Assembly (NCBI RefSeq): GCF_016801865.2
Contig: NC_068937.1
Span: 12,457,605 to 12,521,604 of the forward strand
DNA: 64,000 nucleotides
DNA from: Culex pipiens pallens
Lineage: Eukaryota; Arthropoda; Insecta; Diptera; Culicidae
Direction: 5' to 3'
In this document: positions 12,292 to 25,010 of the stretch, piece by piece
Layout of the letters: every line of letters begins with the position of its first letter
Numbering within the stretch: the first letter of the stretch is position 1
The notes under the pieces: generated by a model
Databases searched by the model: none
What the model was told of the DNA's origin: nothing
The model's input: the letters and a program-made list of their open reading frames with translations, nothing else
Position numbers and translations under genes: made by a program

Positions 12292-15200
12292 TAAACTATG
12301 TCTGGATCCATCATCCGACCCATCGTTGATTAGGTAATTGAAAGGCCTTTCCAATGAGTCCTAGACATTGAAGATCTGGCAACCCTGTCTCGAGTTATGA
12401 CCACTTAAGTGATATTTATGTACTTTTTTGAAGCCGGATCTCACTTAAATGTATGTAAACTATGTCCGGGTCCATCATCCGACCCATCGTTGTTAAGGTA
12501 ATTGAAAGGCCTTTCCAATTAGTACAAAACATTGAAGATCTGGCAACCCCGTCTCGAGATATGACCACTCAAGTGATATTTATGTACTTTTTTGAAGCCG
12601 GATCTCACCTAAATGTATGTAAACTATGTCTGGATCCATCATCCGACCCATCGTTGGTTAGGTAACTGAATAGCCTTTCCAATGAGTCCAAGACATTGAA
12701 GATCTGGCAACCCTGTCTCGAGTTATGACCACTTAAGTGATATTTATGTACTTTTTTGAAGCCGGATCTCACTTAAATGTATGTAAACTATGTCCGGGTC
12801 CATCATCCGACCCATCGTTGTTAAGGTAATTGAAAGGCCTTTCCAATTAGTACAAAACATTGAAGATCTGGCAACCCCGTCTCGAGATATGACCACTCAA
12901 GTGATATTTATGTAATTTTTTGAAGCCGGATCTCACCTAAATGTATGTAAACTATGTCTGGATCCATCATCCGACCCATCGTTGGTTAGGTAATTGAGAG
13001 GCCTTTCCAATGAGTCCAAGACATTGAAGATCTGGCAACCCTGTCTCGAGTTATGACCACTCAAGTGATATTTATGTACTTTTTTGAAGCCGGATCTCAC
13101 CTAAATGTATGTAAACTATGTCTGGATCCATCATCCGATCCATCGTTGGTTAGGTAACTGAATAGCCTTTCCAATGAGTCCAAGACATTGAAGATCTGGC
13201 AACCCTGTCTCGAGTTATGACCACTTAAGTGATATTTATGTACTTTTTTGAAGCCGGATCTCACCTAAATGTATGTAAACTATGTCTGGATCCATCATCC
13301 GACCCATCGTTGGTTAGGTAACTGAATAGCCTTTCCAATGAGTCCAAGACATTGAAGATCTGGCAACCCTGTCTCGAGTTATGACCACTTAAGTGATATT
13401 TATGTACTTTTTTGAAGCCGGATCTCACTTAAATGTATGTAAACTATGTCCGGGTCCATCATCCGACCCATCGTTGTTAAGGTAATTGAAAGGCCTTTCC
13501 AATTAGTACAAAATATTGAAGATCTGGCAACCCCGTCTCGAGATATGACCACTCAAGTGATATTTATGTACTTTTTTGAAGCCGGATCTCACCTAAATGT
13601 ATGTAAACTATGTCTGGATCCATCATCCGACCCATTGTTGGTTAGGTAACTGAATAGCCTTTCCAATGAGTCCAAGACATTGAAGATCTGGCAACCCTGT
13701 CTCGAGTTATGACCACTTAAGTGATATTTATGTACTTTTTTGAAGCCGGATCTCACCTAAATGTATGTAAACTATGTCTGGATCCATCATCCGACCCATC
13801 GTTGGTTAGGTAATTGAAAAGCCTTTCCAATGAGTCCTAGACATTGAAGATCTGGCAACCCTGTCTCGAGTTATGACCACTTAAGTGATATTTATGTACT
13901 TTTTTGAAGCCGGATCTCACTTAAATGTATGTAAACTATGTCCGGGTCCATCATCCGACCCATCGTTGGTTAGGTAATTGATAGTCCTTTCCAATGAGTC
14001 CTAGACATTGAAGATCTGGCAACCCTGTCTCGAGTTATGATCACTTAAGTGATATTTATGTACTTTTTTGAAGCCGGATCTCACTTAAATGTATGTAAAC
14101 TATGTCCGGGTCCATCATCCGACCCATCATTGTTAAGGTAATTGAAAGGCCTTTCCAATGAGTCCAAGACATTGAAGATCTGGCAACCCTGTCTCGAGTT
14201 ATGACCACTTAAGTGATATTTATGTACTTTTTTGAAGCCGGATCTCACTTAAATGTATGTAAACTATGTCCGGGTCCATCATCCGACCCATCGTTGTTAA
14301 GGTAATTGAAAGGCCTTTCCAATTAGTACAAAACATTGAAGATCTGGCAACCCCGTCTCGAGATATGACCACTCAAGTGATATTTATGTAATTTTTTGAA
14401 GCCGGATCTCACCTAAATGTATGTAAACTATGTCTGGATCCATCATCCGACCCATCGTTGGTTAGGTAATTGAGAGGCCTTTCCAATGAGTCCAAGACAT
14501 TGAAGATCTGGCAACCCTGTCTCGAGTTATGACCACTTAAGTGATATTTATGTACTTTTTTGAAGCCGGATCTCACTTAAATGTATGTAAACTATGTCCG
14601 GGTCCATCATCCGACCCATCGTTGTTAAGGTAATTGAAAGGCCTTTCCAATTAGTACAAAACATTGAAGATCTGGCAACCCCGTCTCGAGATATGACCAC
14701 TCAAGTGATATTTATGTACTTTTTTGAAGCCGGATCTCACCTAAATGTATGTAAACTATGTCTGGATCCATCATCCGATCCATCGTTGGTTAGGTAACTG
14801 AATAGCCTTTCCAATGAGTCCAAGACATTGAAGATCTGGCAACCCTGTCTCGAGTTATGACCACTTAAGTGATATTTATGTACTTTTTTGAAGCCGGATC
14901 TCACTTAAATGTATGTAAACTATGTCCGGGTCCATCATCCGACCCATCGTTGTTAAGGTAATTGAAAGGCCTTTCCAATTAGTACAAAATATTGAAGATC
15001 TGGCAACCCCGTCTCGAGATATGACCACTCAAGTGATATTTATGTACTTTTTTGAAGCCGGATCTCACCTAAATGTATGTAAACTATGTCTGGATCCATC
15101 ATCCGACCCATTGTTGGTTAGGTAACTGAATAGCCTTTCCAATGAGTCCAAGACATTGAAGATCTGGCAACCCTGTCTCGAGTTATGACCACTTAAGTGA

Positions 15201-16014
15201 TATTTATGTACTTTTTTGAAGCCGGATCTCACCTAAATGTATGTAAACTATGTCTGGATCCATCATCCGACCCATCGTTGGTTAGGTAATTGAAAAGCCT
15301 TTCCAATGAGTCCTAGACATTGAAGATCTGGCAACCCTGTCTCGAGTTATGACCACTTAAGTGATATTTATGTACTTTTTTGAAGCCGGATCTCACTTAA
15401 ATGTATGTAAACTATGTCCGGGTCCATCATCCGACCCATCGTTGGTTAGGTAATTGATAGTCCTTTCCAATGAGTCCTAGACATTGAAGATCTGGCAACC
15501 CTGTCTCGAGTTATGATCACTTAAGTGATATTTATGTACTTTTTTGAAGCCGGATCTCACTTAAATGTATGTAAACTATGTCCGGGTCCATCATCCGACC
15601 CATCATTGTTAAGGTAATTGAAAGGCCTTTCCAATGAGTCCAAGACATTGAAGATCTGGCAACCCTGTCTCGAGTTATGACCACTTAAGTGATATTTATG
15701 TACTTTTTTGAAGCCGGATCTCACTTAAATGTATGTAAACTATGTCCGGATCCATCATCCGACCCATTGCTGGTTAGGTAATTGAGAGGCCTTTCCAAAG
15801 AGTCCAAAATATTGAAGATCTGGCAACCCTGTCTTGAGTTATGACCACATAAGTTATACATTGTGTTTTTTTTCTGGATCTAAAAAAATGATGAAACCAC
15901 TCATATACCCATTTTTGGTAAAAAGTGAGGAAGGCATCAACCACATAGGTGGATTAAGTTAGTTTTTAAATTGATGATGATTATTTTTGAGTAGAGCGTC
16001 CAATTACCCTTCCC

Positions 16015-16240
16015 GGGTCTCGTGGCGCAGGGGTAGCGGCTTCGGCTGCCGATCCCGATGATGCTGTGAGACGCGGGTTCGATTCCCGCCTTATCCACTG
16101 AGCTTCTATCGGATGGTGAAGTAAAACGTCGGTCCCGTTTTCTCCTGTCTCGTCAGAGGCGCTGGAGCAGAAATCCCACGTTAGAGGGGAAGGCCATGCC
16201 CCGGGGGGCGTAGTGCCAATAGTTTCGTTTAGTTTCGTTT
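16015..16240 (+). mobile_element. tRNA-derived SINE
   Basis: The head has box A-like GTGGCGCAGGGGTAGCGG and a perfect box B, GGTTCGATTCC, about 55 bases later. A tRNA-unrelated body follows, then a tail of repeated GTTTAGTTTC. The anticodon region does not form a standard arm. I did not find a target-site duplication. A tRNA-Arg origin is possible, as in the Twin SINEs known from Culex, but this is a comparison from memory. Confidence 0.75.
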
Positions 16241-16564
16241 TCGGGAAAAAGAATCCCGGGAATTTCCGGGATTTCCCGTAAATTTAAATTTCCAGGATCA
16301 AAGCACAAGTATACATTTTCTTATTTTTTATATTTTTGGCACCCTTTTTTGGAAATGTTTTAGGAAAATTATATTTAAAATTAGTAAACTTAATTTAACT
16401 CAATTCACTGATCTTATTGAACTAATCAGTTATTTCAGACAATTCTTATATCTGAAGCATTCGAAACTGGGCTTTTGCTTTTTCTGTTTAAAAACAAAAA
16501 CTACAATATTATAGAATTAAAATAAAATATGTTATTTTGGTAAGATTTTAAACGGAGAACTTAA

Positions 16565-17166
16565 CCCTCTACAGCCCAACCCCGCCTTTAGACGGGCTTC
16601 GATTGCAAAAATAGCCAAAAATCAATTTTTCAACCAATTTTTGATATTTAAAAAGCATTGGAAAGAAAACTCTAAACATTTTAGAAAATTTATGGATTGG
16701 ATGTTTTACTTGTTTTATGTGACTTTTCCAATGTTTTTAAAAATGTTATTTTTAGGGGTCAACTTTGCGTGTGTTTTTTTTACTAACATTTCCTATATTT
16801 TGAGTAAAATGAAGTATGCAGTAATGTTTCTAGTGTCCCAGACTATGCCTCTACGCATTTTTTACAATTGAAATGATAATGGTGCCGTTTTCTAGCAAAA
16901 AATGTGAAAAACAAGCTAAAAATTTAAAAAGTGACTATAAAAACATGAAAAAGTTAGATAGGCAAAATGTAATGATAGGAGGTGGTAGAATAGGCCAAAT
17001 GCTACCAAAAACAAACATAAACTAAGCAAGATAAATGCAAAATAAAATACTAAAAATAAAACAAGAAAAACATTACACAATAAAACTAAAGTTTTTCGTA
17101 GAACAAAAGTTGTTCAAAATGACCTCCTAAACACGGGAAAAATAAAAAAAATTGGACAGTAGAGGG
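16565..17166. mobile_element. piggyBac-type MITE, 602 bp
   Basis: TTAA stands before CCCTCTACAG at the left (16561-16564). CTGTAGAGGG-type sequence precedes TTGA at the right (17167-17170), a TTAA with one change. Inverted ends and a TTAA site are the piggyBac signature. The 76-codon ORF inside (16641-16871) is hydrophobic AT-rich translation without family features. Confidence 0.65.
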
Positions 17167-17170
17167 TTGA

Positions 17171-19340
17171 AACCACGGGGATGCTACGGCTGTCATCTGC
17201 ATACACTGTCACTGAAGCCTAAAAAGTACCAAAGTGTTGGTGTCTAGTGTCAAAATTATGGGGAGTAGCATGACGAAAAGGGCTCAAAATCGAAAGGACG
17301 AAAACCATTTTTTTCTTTATTTTTGTTTTGTTAGTTAAAATGAAATTAAATTTGTACCATTATCCGGGGCAAAACGGGACAAATGGGGTGAATTGGAAAG
17401 TGATTTTAGCAATGTTTTTGCACAATATTAAGATATTTTTTTTATTGGTTTCAGTGAGAATAGACACAAAACAACAAAATTAGTTTCTGAATTTGAACAT
17501 TTATGTTTAGAAACAGCTGTTCATAGAAGGCTTTCGGTCGAAAATTTACCAACACTTTCAAACCACGAGGTGCCATAGAAGTTGGTTTGTTAACATGTAT
17601 TAAAATGTTTATATTTATCCATTAATACTTTACTAAACTAAAATTTCAAAAAATCGCCGATTCACATTTATTGGAAATAATGGTTCATATCCAACGATAC
17701 GAAATGTCAACTGACAAGAGCAGATTCTTATTTTTTTTTAATTTATTTTTTTAAAGAGTAGGCATAAATGAATGAAAATCAGCTCATTCTGATCAGTTAC
17801 AAGATTTTTTTTCCATAACAAAATGAATAAAATTTATTATATTTTGATTTGTGACCCTCTGAAATGTTAATCCCGAAACAGCGCCACCAAACATTTTGTG
17901 GCGACTTCAGCAAGCTACGTCAGTATCACGGGCCTGGTTAAAACTAACCAATAACCCCTTGATTTTTTATGTTTTCATTTAACATGACCAAATTGAATGA
18001 AATTAAGGCTCTGAAAGGGATTATTCCCGATCGGCCATTTGGTTGCCATGTTTGTTTTAGAAAAAAAAACTGCTTTTTCAACATTTTTATTTTCTTTACA
18101 AGGATTGGACAAAGGATAATGACCAATATGGAGACTTCTATGTAAAATTGTTTGGGGATCGATTCCCATTATTAGTTTTCAAAAATTTTGACGTTTAGAC
18201 CACTTTTCAAAAAAACAGTTTTAGTAAATGATTTTTGTATTTTTTTTTTAGGAGAGACATACCATCCTGCATTTTTCATGAGTCTTTTTGTAACATTTTA
18301 GGCTATTTCCACAAAAGTTTTGAACAAAAAAATCGTGACATCACCTTAAAATTTCACTTTTAAACTTAAAGATCAAAAAATCTTATCGAAGTTGCGTGTA
18401 TTTTTATTTCAGTGTTTTTTTTTTTTTTCAGAAAGCCCGTCCAATTTCCTATAAGTTTGACTTTTACCACTTTTTGATACGATGCAACGGCTTCGAGATA
18501 CAGTAATTTTTGAATTACAAAATACAAAAATGTTTAAATAACGTACGCCCTTCTCAAATGTTATTTTTGGGTACAGTTTTCTCCATATACACAAAAATGG
18601 CTTATATAGGCCTAGGATAACATGTCTACAAAGTTTCATTGAAATCGGAGAGGGTCGGGTACAAAAGTACCAGAAAAATTCTCGATTTGAGCTTGAATTG
18701 CTCGAAGCATCTTACAAATCGTGATTATTTTTACAAATCAGAATCAGAACCATCATTGAACGTCATTGCCCCAAAAATGAAGGACACCATCTACAACTTT
18801 AAATTGGTAAATATCGCAACAGGATTTTGAAAGAAGAAATATTTCAATTCGTTTTAAAGTTTTCGAGAAATTTAAGTTTACAGTAAAGATTCATGTAGAG
18901 CATGTGGAGGGGCAAAAAAAATAAAAATGAAATTACAAGCCACAGTCTCAACATTTGAATGCAAAAAGTGTTTTAAAATGCATTATACACCTGTCCAGTT
19001 GTTTTGAAATCATTGGTTTCGGACGCTTCATATAACGTCAGATTACGCTTCAGAAAGTACAAAATACTGATTGCATAACCAAAAACTTTCCAGAAGTCGA
19101 TCAAAATTCCAAAAATATTCTGAAGAGTACCACTTTATGAACAATCCTAAAATTCAACCGAGCCAAAAAATCAAGTTAAACCACCAAACATTTCGTATTT
19201 GAAATATTAAAAAAAAAATCTTTCCGAAAAAGATTTTTTAAATATTTAAAACCTGGTTTTGGGCGATTTCTTAAGACACTTAAATACAAATGCTTCAAAA
19301 AAAATACCAGATTTCATCAAATTGTGAAATTGAGCCTTTA
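17171..19340. other. AT-rich spacer, no gene
   Basis: About 2.2 kb of AT-rich DNA. ORFs up to 76 codons are present on both strands, but none resembles a known family or has GC-rich coding composition. No further element boundary was identified. Confidence 0.5.
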
Positions 19341-20640
19341 CTCAAACAACCCCCTTTCAACCAAACGGTAAAACCACCACCACCTCCTTAAAACGCATTT
19401 CATTCACAAACACGCCGCCGCCACCACCGCAATCTAACTGCCCATCTAAGCCGGCTCGTAACATTAACCTAAGCCATGTCACACACGACAATGAGGCAAT
19501 AAAGCCTAACCTCCTTCCCCCCAAAAATAAGCCAAACAACAATAAGAAGAGACTTCAGAGTGTCACCTCATCCGTCTCCATCTAATATGCCTCCTTGCTC
19601 TCTCTCTCACCGAATCTGAAAGTCTCAGTCGGTGAGCTGCGCGCGCGTAATAAGCAATTGAAGAAAATTAAGCTCGAGCTGTAGTGTGTTGCACTTGTGT
19701 GCTACGCACACACAGTTATAGAGACGTAACCAAGACACGATCCTCCTGCGTAATAACGTTGACTAGATGGGTGACGAGATCTTCTTTCAAGTCTAGAGTT
19801 TCGCCATAGACTGAGGTGAAGACTCGTGCGAAAATGTCACTTTGGAGTGACAGCTGTCACTTTGACAGCAGTGTTGCTAGTAAGTTGTTTGCGTAATTTA
19901 GAAGAAAGTTTTCGATCTTGAATACTACTCAATGCATTTAACTTAAATCTACACAGCGAAGTACATGTACGAAGATTACCTTCTGTGCTTATTATTGTTG
20001 ATGTTGTCGTCGTCGTCTGCGTTCTCTTGTTGTGTATTCTTGTCGTGTTTTCAACCGCTCCGACAAGATCCGTTAATTGAAGATTCCGAACAAGACTGCT
20101 GACGACCGCTGCTGCACACAGGTTGAGCGATATTTCACACTTTCAAGAGGCTGGAAGGTCTCCACACTGCCGCTGTGTAGAATTTATCCATTTATGAAGG
20201 GGGAGGGTAGAGATCCACCGTCCTCTCTATTCTTCGCTTCAATTTATTCCTCACTTGTGCGGCGATGTCTGATTACCATACCATCATTTATTTGGACACA
20301 CACACTTAGACACAACTACCACAAATGCACACCTGAGTGACTTTTGCTTCTTCTTAGTTAAACTCTTCTTTGCTAAGCCTTTTTTTTCTCCTCTTGTCGC
20401 GATCTTGCGCCACACCGCGGAGAAGAGTGCACTTTGTGATTGCTTTTTTTGCTTGCGTTTTTTTCCTCTAGTTCTTCTTTTTCTTCTTGTGTTTTGTGTT
20501 TTATCCTCTTTCGTCAATGTCTTCTCGTCTCTTCTCACTTGGCTTTGCTTGTGCGCTTAATTACACTCGATTTTTGTTTTCGTACCTTTCTTGCTCCAAA
20601 AAAACTCTTGAAAAATGTGTGGTGCTTCCCTAGCTAATAA
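19341..20640. other. GC-richer island, possible promoter/leader region
   Basis: This block has mixed composition, a GCGCGCGC run near 19640, CTCTCTCTC near 19600, CGTCGT repeats near 20010 and a CT-rich strand over 20340-20560. Overlapping ORFs on both strands (60-87 codons) have no recognisable domains. It resembles insect promoter or 5' leader sequence, but no transcript can be supported. Confidence 0.35.
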
Positions 20641-21731
20641 TACGTAAAATTAATTTAATTTCAATTTAAATTTAATTTAACATGAAAGTTAGATTTTTCC
20701 ATAATAAAACAAGTTGTTATGTCTCTTTCAAGCTTGTTTCAAGCCTAAATTTGCCGAAAATCTATTGACAAAATCAAGCTTTTACCATACCAAAGCTGTG
20801 TTGCCAGGTCAAATTTAAATATTTCTAAAAAAACAGTTAGACTTAAAACCTTTGAGCAAAAGAGAAAGAATTTCAACTAGATTTTTTTTTAATAAGCTCA
20901 TGCTTTTAAATAAATGAATATTGTTCAGAAATCTTTGTAATAACTAACGGTTTACAAATCATTTCTTTTCTTGATTCAATTAAGTTAACAGTTGAACAGT
21001 TATTTTATTAAATAATCAAGCTTTTTCCATACCAAAGCAGTGTTGCCAGACCAAAATAAAAATATTTCTGCAAAAAAAATAACTAGACTGCTTGTTTTTT
21101 TTGCAGAATTTTTTTATAACTAATAAAAACTTCACAATAAAAACTTCACAATTTCGTGTTTCATATAACCTTATAGAGTTTTTGAGGTCCTTTCAACTAT
21201 GATTTGTACTATAGTTTATTTTGATGTATTATTGGATATTCTAACAATGGATTTGGCAAGGGAAGAAAAAATTAACTATCCTTTATTCTTGATGATTGAC
21301 ATTATTTTGCTTCCCTTGTTTTTGTTTGTAGGTATATTTTAAAAGGCTAGTACAAATTTTATTTAAAGTTTTTTTTATCCCCCTTTTCAAAGTTGGCCCG
21401 AAAAATCAGGGGCAAAAAAAAATATGTTTTTCAAAATACTTCAATATTTTAATCAAAATTTAAGTGCGTTTAGAATCTTTTTAGCATGTTCGGGTTGATT
21501 AAAAAATCTTTTTGTTTTCGTCAAATATTTCCTTTTTTTTTGAAAACTAATGATTGCAAAACAACTGAACTAGTATAAAATGCATTTTAAAACTATTTTT
21601 TCCATGAAAATTGTTGAAACTATGGCTTGTTATTTCAATATTTATTTATTTTTATTATTTTGCCCCCCTCGACCCCGGCCAGAGCCGCGGGACAAAAACT
21701 TTGAAAAATATTTACATCGGCCTTATAAAAA
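20641..21731. other. AT-rich spacer, no gene
   Basis: AT-rich DNA. A phrase, TACCAAAGC-GTGTTGCCAG, recurs at about 20790 and 21040 and may be a short dispersed repeat. Nothing coding. Confidence 0.5.
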
Positions 21732-22466
21732 AAACGTTACTTAATCCACCTTTAGGTGGTTGGTGCCTTCCTCTCATTTATAGTGATTCCAACCCCCCTA
21801 AAGTGTCCACATGTTTATGGATCTCCCCTAACGTTCGCAGCACCTAAGAGGTCCTAATAAAAATAAGCGATTAGTAAAAAAACAGACTACCTGCAGACTT
21901 TTTGTCAAGATTATACAGACACGGCCTCTGAGGAAAATGGCATCCCTCTACACGGCTTTTTCGTGGCGATCCCGACCAGTTGAGGTTATGTGAATTCAGA
22001 CCATTTTTTAAACTGCTTGTAATTTAAGATAGGTAAGTCAGATCTTGAAAATTCTTACTCCACCTAAAAGGTCTTCTCATATGCTTTCTAAAAATATATA
22101 ACATGTGAGGGTTTCATGAAAAAACCACCCTTTTTACCATAATTTTAATTTAATATGAAACAGTTTTTTTAACATGACTTTTTAAATACATGATAAAACT
22201 GCATGAATTTAAATAGCAACTTAGGGGACGTTAAGACGGATCGATTAAAACCATTCCGACCAGAATCGGTTGAGCCTGTGACGAGATATTCCAGTGACAT
22301 TGATTTGGTACACATGTCTACATACAGCCCAACACACAGACATTTGCTCAGCTGGTGATTCTGAGTCGATATGTACAAATGAAGGTAAGTCTAGGAGGTC
22401 TAATTAAAAAGTTCATTTTCCGAGTGATTTTATAGCCTTTCCTCAGTAAGGTGAGGAAGGCAAAAA
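21732..22466 (+). mobile_element. copy of the GTGAGGAAGGC-ending repeat family
   Basis: Aligns with 7101-8050 after the hairpin MITE is removed from that copy. It begins at AAACGTTACTTAATCCACC and ends at GTGAGGAAGGCAAAAAT. It supplies the empty site (21751-21753) for the insertion at 7127-7345. No ORF with transposase features. Confidence 0.8.
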
Positions 22467-23331
22467 TAATGAAATGTTACAATTATATGATTTATTTTTT
22501 ATGTTAAATCTATCATAGTTTAAATATTTGGAAAACAAACTATTAATTTTTAATTTTTTTTTTATAATTTTAACGTTTATCTGAAAAAAAAATTAAAAAA
22601 CTTACGCTGATGATTTATGCAATTCAATTTTTATGTTGCCATTCTAAAAAAAAACATCAAATTTTAAGTAAGGAAGAACTCTAATGTTTTTTTTTTATAT
22701 TCCCTAAAAACATATGGAAGACAATAGATAATAGGACCTTTAAAAAAAACTCTGAAAAACTTTAAAAAAGTATTTGCTACATAAATTTTAAACTTTTAAA
22801 ATAATGAAGCAAAATAATAAAAAAAAACAAGCTCAAAAAATGTTAAAAGTTGAGCTTTTGTTAGAGGAAATCATGATACTTATCAAAGAATCCAGAGAAG
22901 TCATATTTTTTACACGGATTCCTGGCCATAATTTTCAATTCTTATTATTTTTAATTTCACTGAATCGCCCAATTTGACTTGAAATGAGGAGACATCAGTT
23001 TATTTTTTTCATCAAAATATTGTTTATTTCTTGAACAAGAAATCTTTGAAAAACTGTAGGTATTAATTGCAACATTATAAAAATGCTTCTCAAAATAAAT
23101 GCCAAAAATGTGTTTCTATACTGAATGCTAACATTCCATAATTTTGTTTTAAATAAGAATTCTTAATAAGCTTTCAATTTATAACCGAAATTTCACTTTT
23201 TTATTATTATAATCGATCAAAATTTAATAACTCTGCAAAAAATGAGAATCAAAAATAATGCATTATTAATACAACCACTAGAACTAGTGTAACTTTCAAG
23301 AAAGAATTAGTTTTGGAGTGTCTAATTTTAA
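22467..23331. other. AT-rich spacer, no gene
   Basis: Very AT-rich with many homopolymer runs. Nothing recognised. Confidence 0.5.
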
Positions 23332-23446
23332 CCCTTTCAGGCCTGATCAAAATTTCCAAAATTAGCCATAATTTTGGTATGGTCATAAGAATGATGTTCC
23401 CAATATAAACCAACACAAAAATAATCAAAAATCTAGCTTAAAAGGG
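23332..23446. mobile_element. 115-bp piggyBac-type MITE
   Basis: CCCTTTCAGG at the left and AAAAGGG at the right form short inverted ends. Perfect TTAA tetranucleotides flank both (23328-23331 and 23447-23450). Too short to code for anything. The TTAA duplication points to piggyBac mobilisation. Confidence 0.65.
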
Positions 23447-23450
23447 TTAA

Positions 23451-24279
23451 GTTAAATACATTATATAAATAAACATAATTATCATAAAAATAATCGCGGG
23501 CTTGAAATAAATTTAAAATAAGTTGTTGTAGTCCTTCCTATATCCCCACAAAATCATGGGGCAAAATTGTTTTTTTTTTATTGGAAGAATCTTGTAAAAT
23601 CGATTGAAATTGCTTCAGCAAACATTTTAATAAGAAAATTTAAATCTAATTACAAGTTTTGAATTCTTGTACTACAGCTCGTGAAAATGGAAACAAATAT
23701 TTTCATAACTTCTTAGGTATTTTGCTAAATTTGATAGTATTACAACTGTTGCTGTGTAAAGCTTTTTTCGATGATTTTTGTTTCTAAATTTGGAAAATCC
23801 GGCTTTAAAATTGTTTTTATGATTTTTACCTCACGTCACTTGATCACATGCGAGGGACAAAAACTTAAAATACAAGTTGTACTAGCCTCATCAAGCTTTG
23901 TATTTTACAATTTTTCAAAGAAAATTCCATATTTTTTAATTATTTTTTAGCTAAACTCAGTTTTAATTATCAAATGGTTCTATGGTGTAATCAACTGAAA
24001 ACAGTTAAATAGCATTTTGCTGCGGTGCCACTAGCAAACCCGAAAATTCGCGGAAAACGGAAAATTAAAATTGTAACTTAGAGATTCTAATTCGCTAATA
24101 ATTTACTCTCTCACTCACAAGAAAACTAAATTAGGTTAAACTTATCCTTGTTCAAATTCAACTTTAAATAGTTTCACTGACAACAACACCCTCTCTCTTT
24201 TAGTCAATATCAAAACGATAAAATTTCTATAAATTAAGCAAAAATGTACGATGAAAAAACTCCCTACGAAAACCGGATT
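23451..24279. other. AT-rich spacer, no gene
   Basis: AT-rich sequence without recognisable coding or element structure. Confidence 0.5.
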
Positions 24280-25010
24280 CCGATTCGCGAATAAAACCAG
24301 CTTAAAACCACTCCTCTGTCATAGTAGTCACTTACGACCAGCACCACACACTTAAGCTTACACCAACACAAAGTCACCTCTTTTTGCTCCACACACTCTG
24401 ATTTTTACCTATACACAACTCACACAGCTCAAAGCCGCCCCGCGAATGACGACGATGATGATTGCCCAACAGGAAAAGCAAACAATCAAAAAGCCCGCGA
24501 AACAACAACAAAAACAAAAGCGGCACAACTAACCAAAAAAAAAAGAATCGACAAAAGAAAACTCGAAACGAAACGAAACAAAAAAAACCAAAACACGATC
24601 CAAGTTGGGGCAAGGCGCCGCGAAAAGCACACACAACCGTCTCGGTGACGCTCTCGTGAGCGACTGATCGCGAGCAAAGCTCGAAACTGTCGTCGTCCAA
24701 CATGGCTGCTGTCCAGCAACCCACAACGAAAGCACCACACACCTTTCCAAACGTGAGAAGAGGTGCGCTTGTTGTTTGTGGGTGGAGGAGGCGCGCGGTG
24801 GGTCACTCTCTGTCGCGAAGCGAGCGAGGTCGAAGAGAGAAGAAAAGTGAGTGAGAGATAATGAGAGAGTGTGGCGCTCACTTTCATGTTCTGGCGAGTG
24901 ACGTGAGCAAAGCTGCTCACGGGGGTTCGTCGCTTGGAGTGTAAGGGAGCTGGTGTTTTGTTTGGAATAGAGGACAATGCAGAATGTTTTTTTGTTAATA
25001 TTTTTTTTTA
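24280..25010. other. GC-rich island with a possible short 5' coding exon on plus
   Basis: The block is GC-rich and non-repetitive, with ORFs open on both strands. On plus, CAACATGGCTGCT gives a good start context at 24702. The frame reads MAAVQQPTTKAPHTFPN before a GTGAGA donor-like site at 24753. On minus, three overlapping 120-163 codon ORFs have no domains. A first exon upstream of a very long intron is conceivable, but without an acceptor or homology this stays weak. Confidence 0.25.

Larger units (their letters stand above)
11090..15860. repeat. 164-bp satellite, about 22 monomers, interrupted once
   Basis: Monomers contain TCCATCATCCGACCCATCGT, GATCTGGCAACCC, CTCGAGTTATGACCAC and TTTTTTGAAGCCGGATCTCAC. 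Recurring ORF starts at 12462, 13446, 14594 and 14922 are spaced by exact multiples of 164. At least two subtypes occur: A has CTGGATCC and GTTGGTTAGG, and B has CCGGGTCC, GTTGTTAAGG and ATTAGTACAAAA. The array is clean from about 12292 to 15860. One earlier monomer (11090-11300) is separated by the retroposon at 11301-12291. The 67-codon ORFs are a by-product of the repeat. Confidence 0.95.
10722..15962 (-). mobile_element. 5.2-kb element whose interior is a satellite array
   Basis: The left end (TTTTTTTGCCTTCCTCACTG at 10723-10742) and right end (GTGAGGAAGGCATCAACCACATAGGTGGATTAAGT, about 15925-15960) are the two termini of the family seen at 7101-8050 and 21732-22466, here reversed. The first 350 bases also align with 36133-36480 (aaggctataa, then ACTCAGAATC and GAACAAATGTCTGTG). 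Between the termini lie a (GTGTGTAT)n tract, the 164-bp satellite and a nested retroposon. No transposase is seen. Confidence 0.75.

Noticed and set aside
12462..15125. Four 67-codon ORFs of nearly identical sequence
   Set aside because: They recur at multiples of the 164-bp satellite period.
12292..15860. CRISPR-like regular spacing
   Set aside because: Monomers are contiguous with no unique spacers, and the context is eukaryotic.
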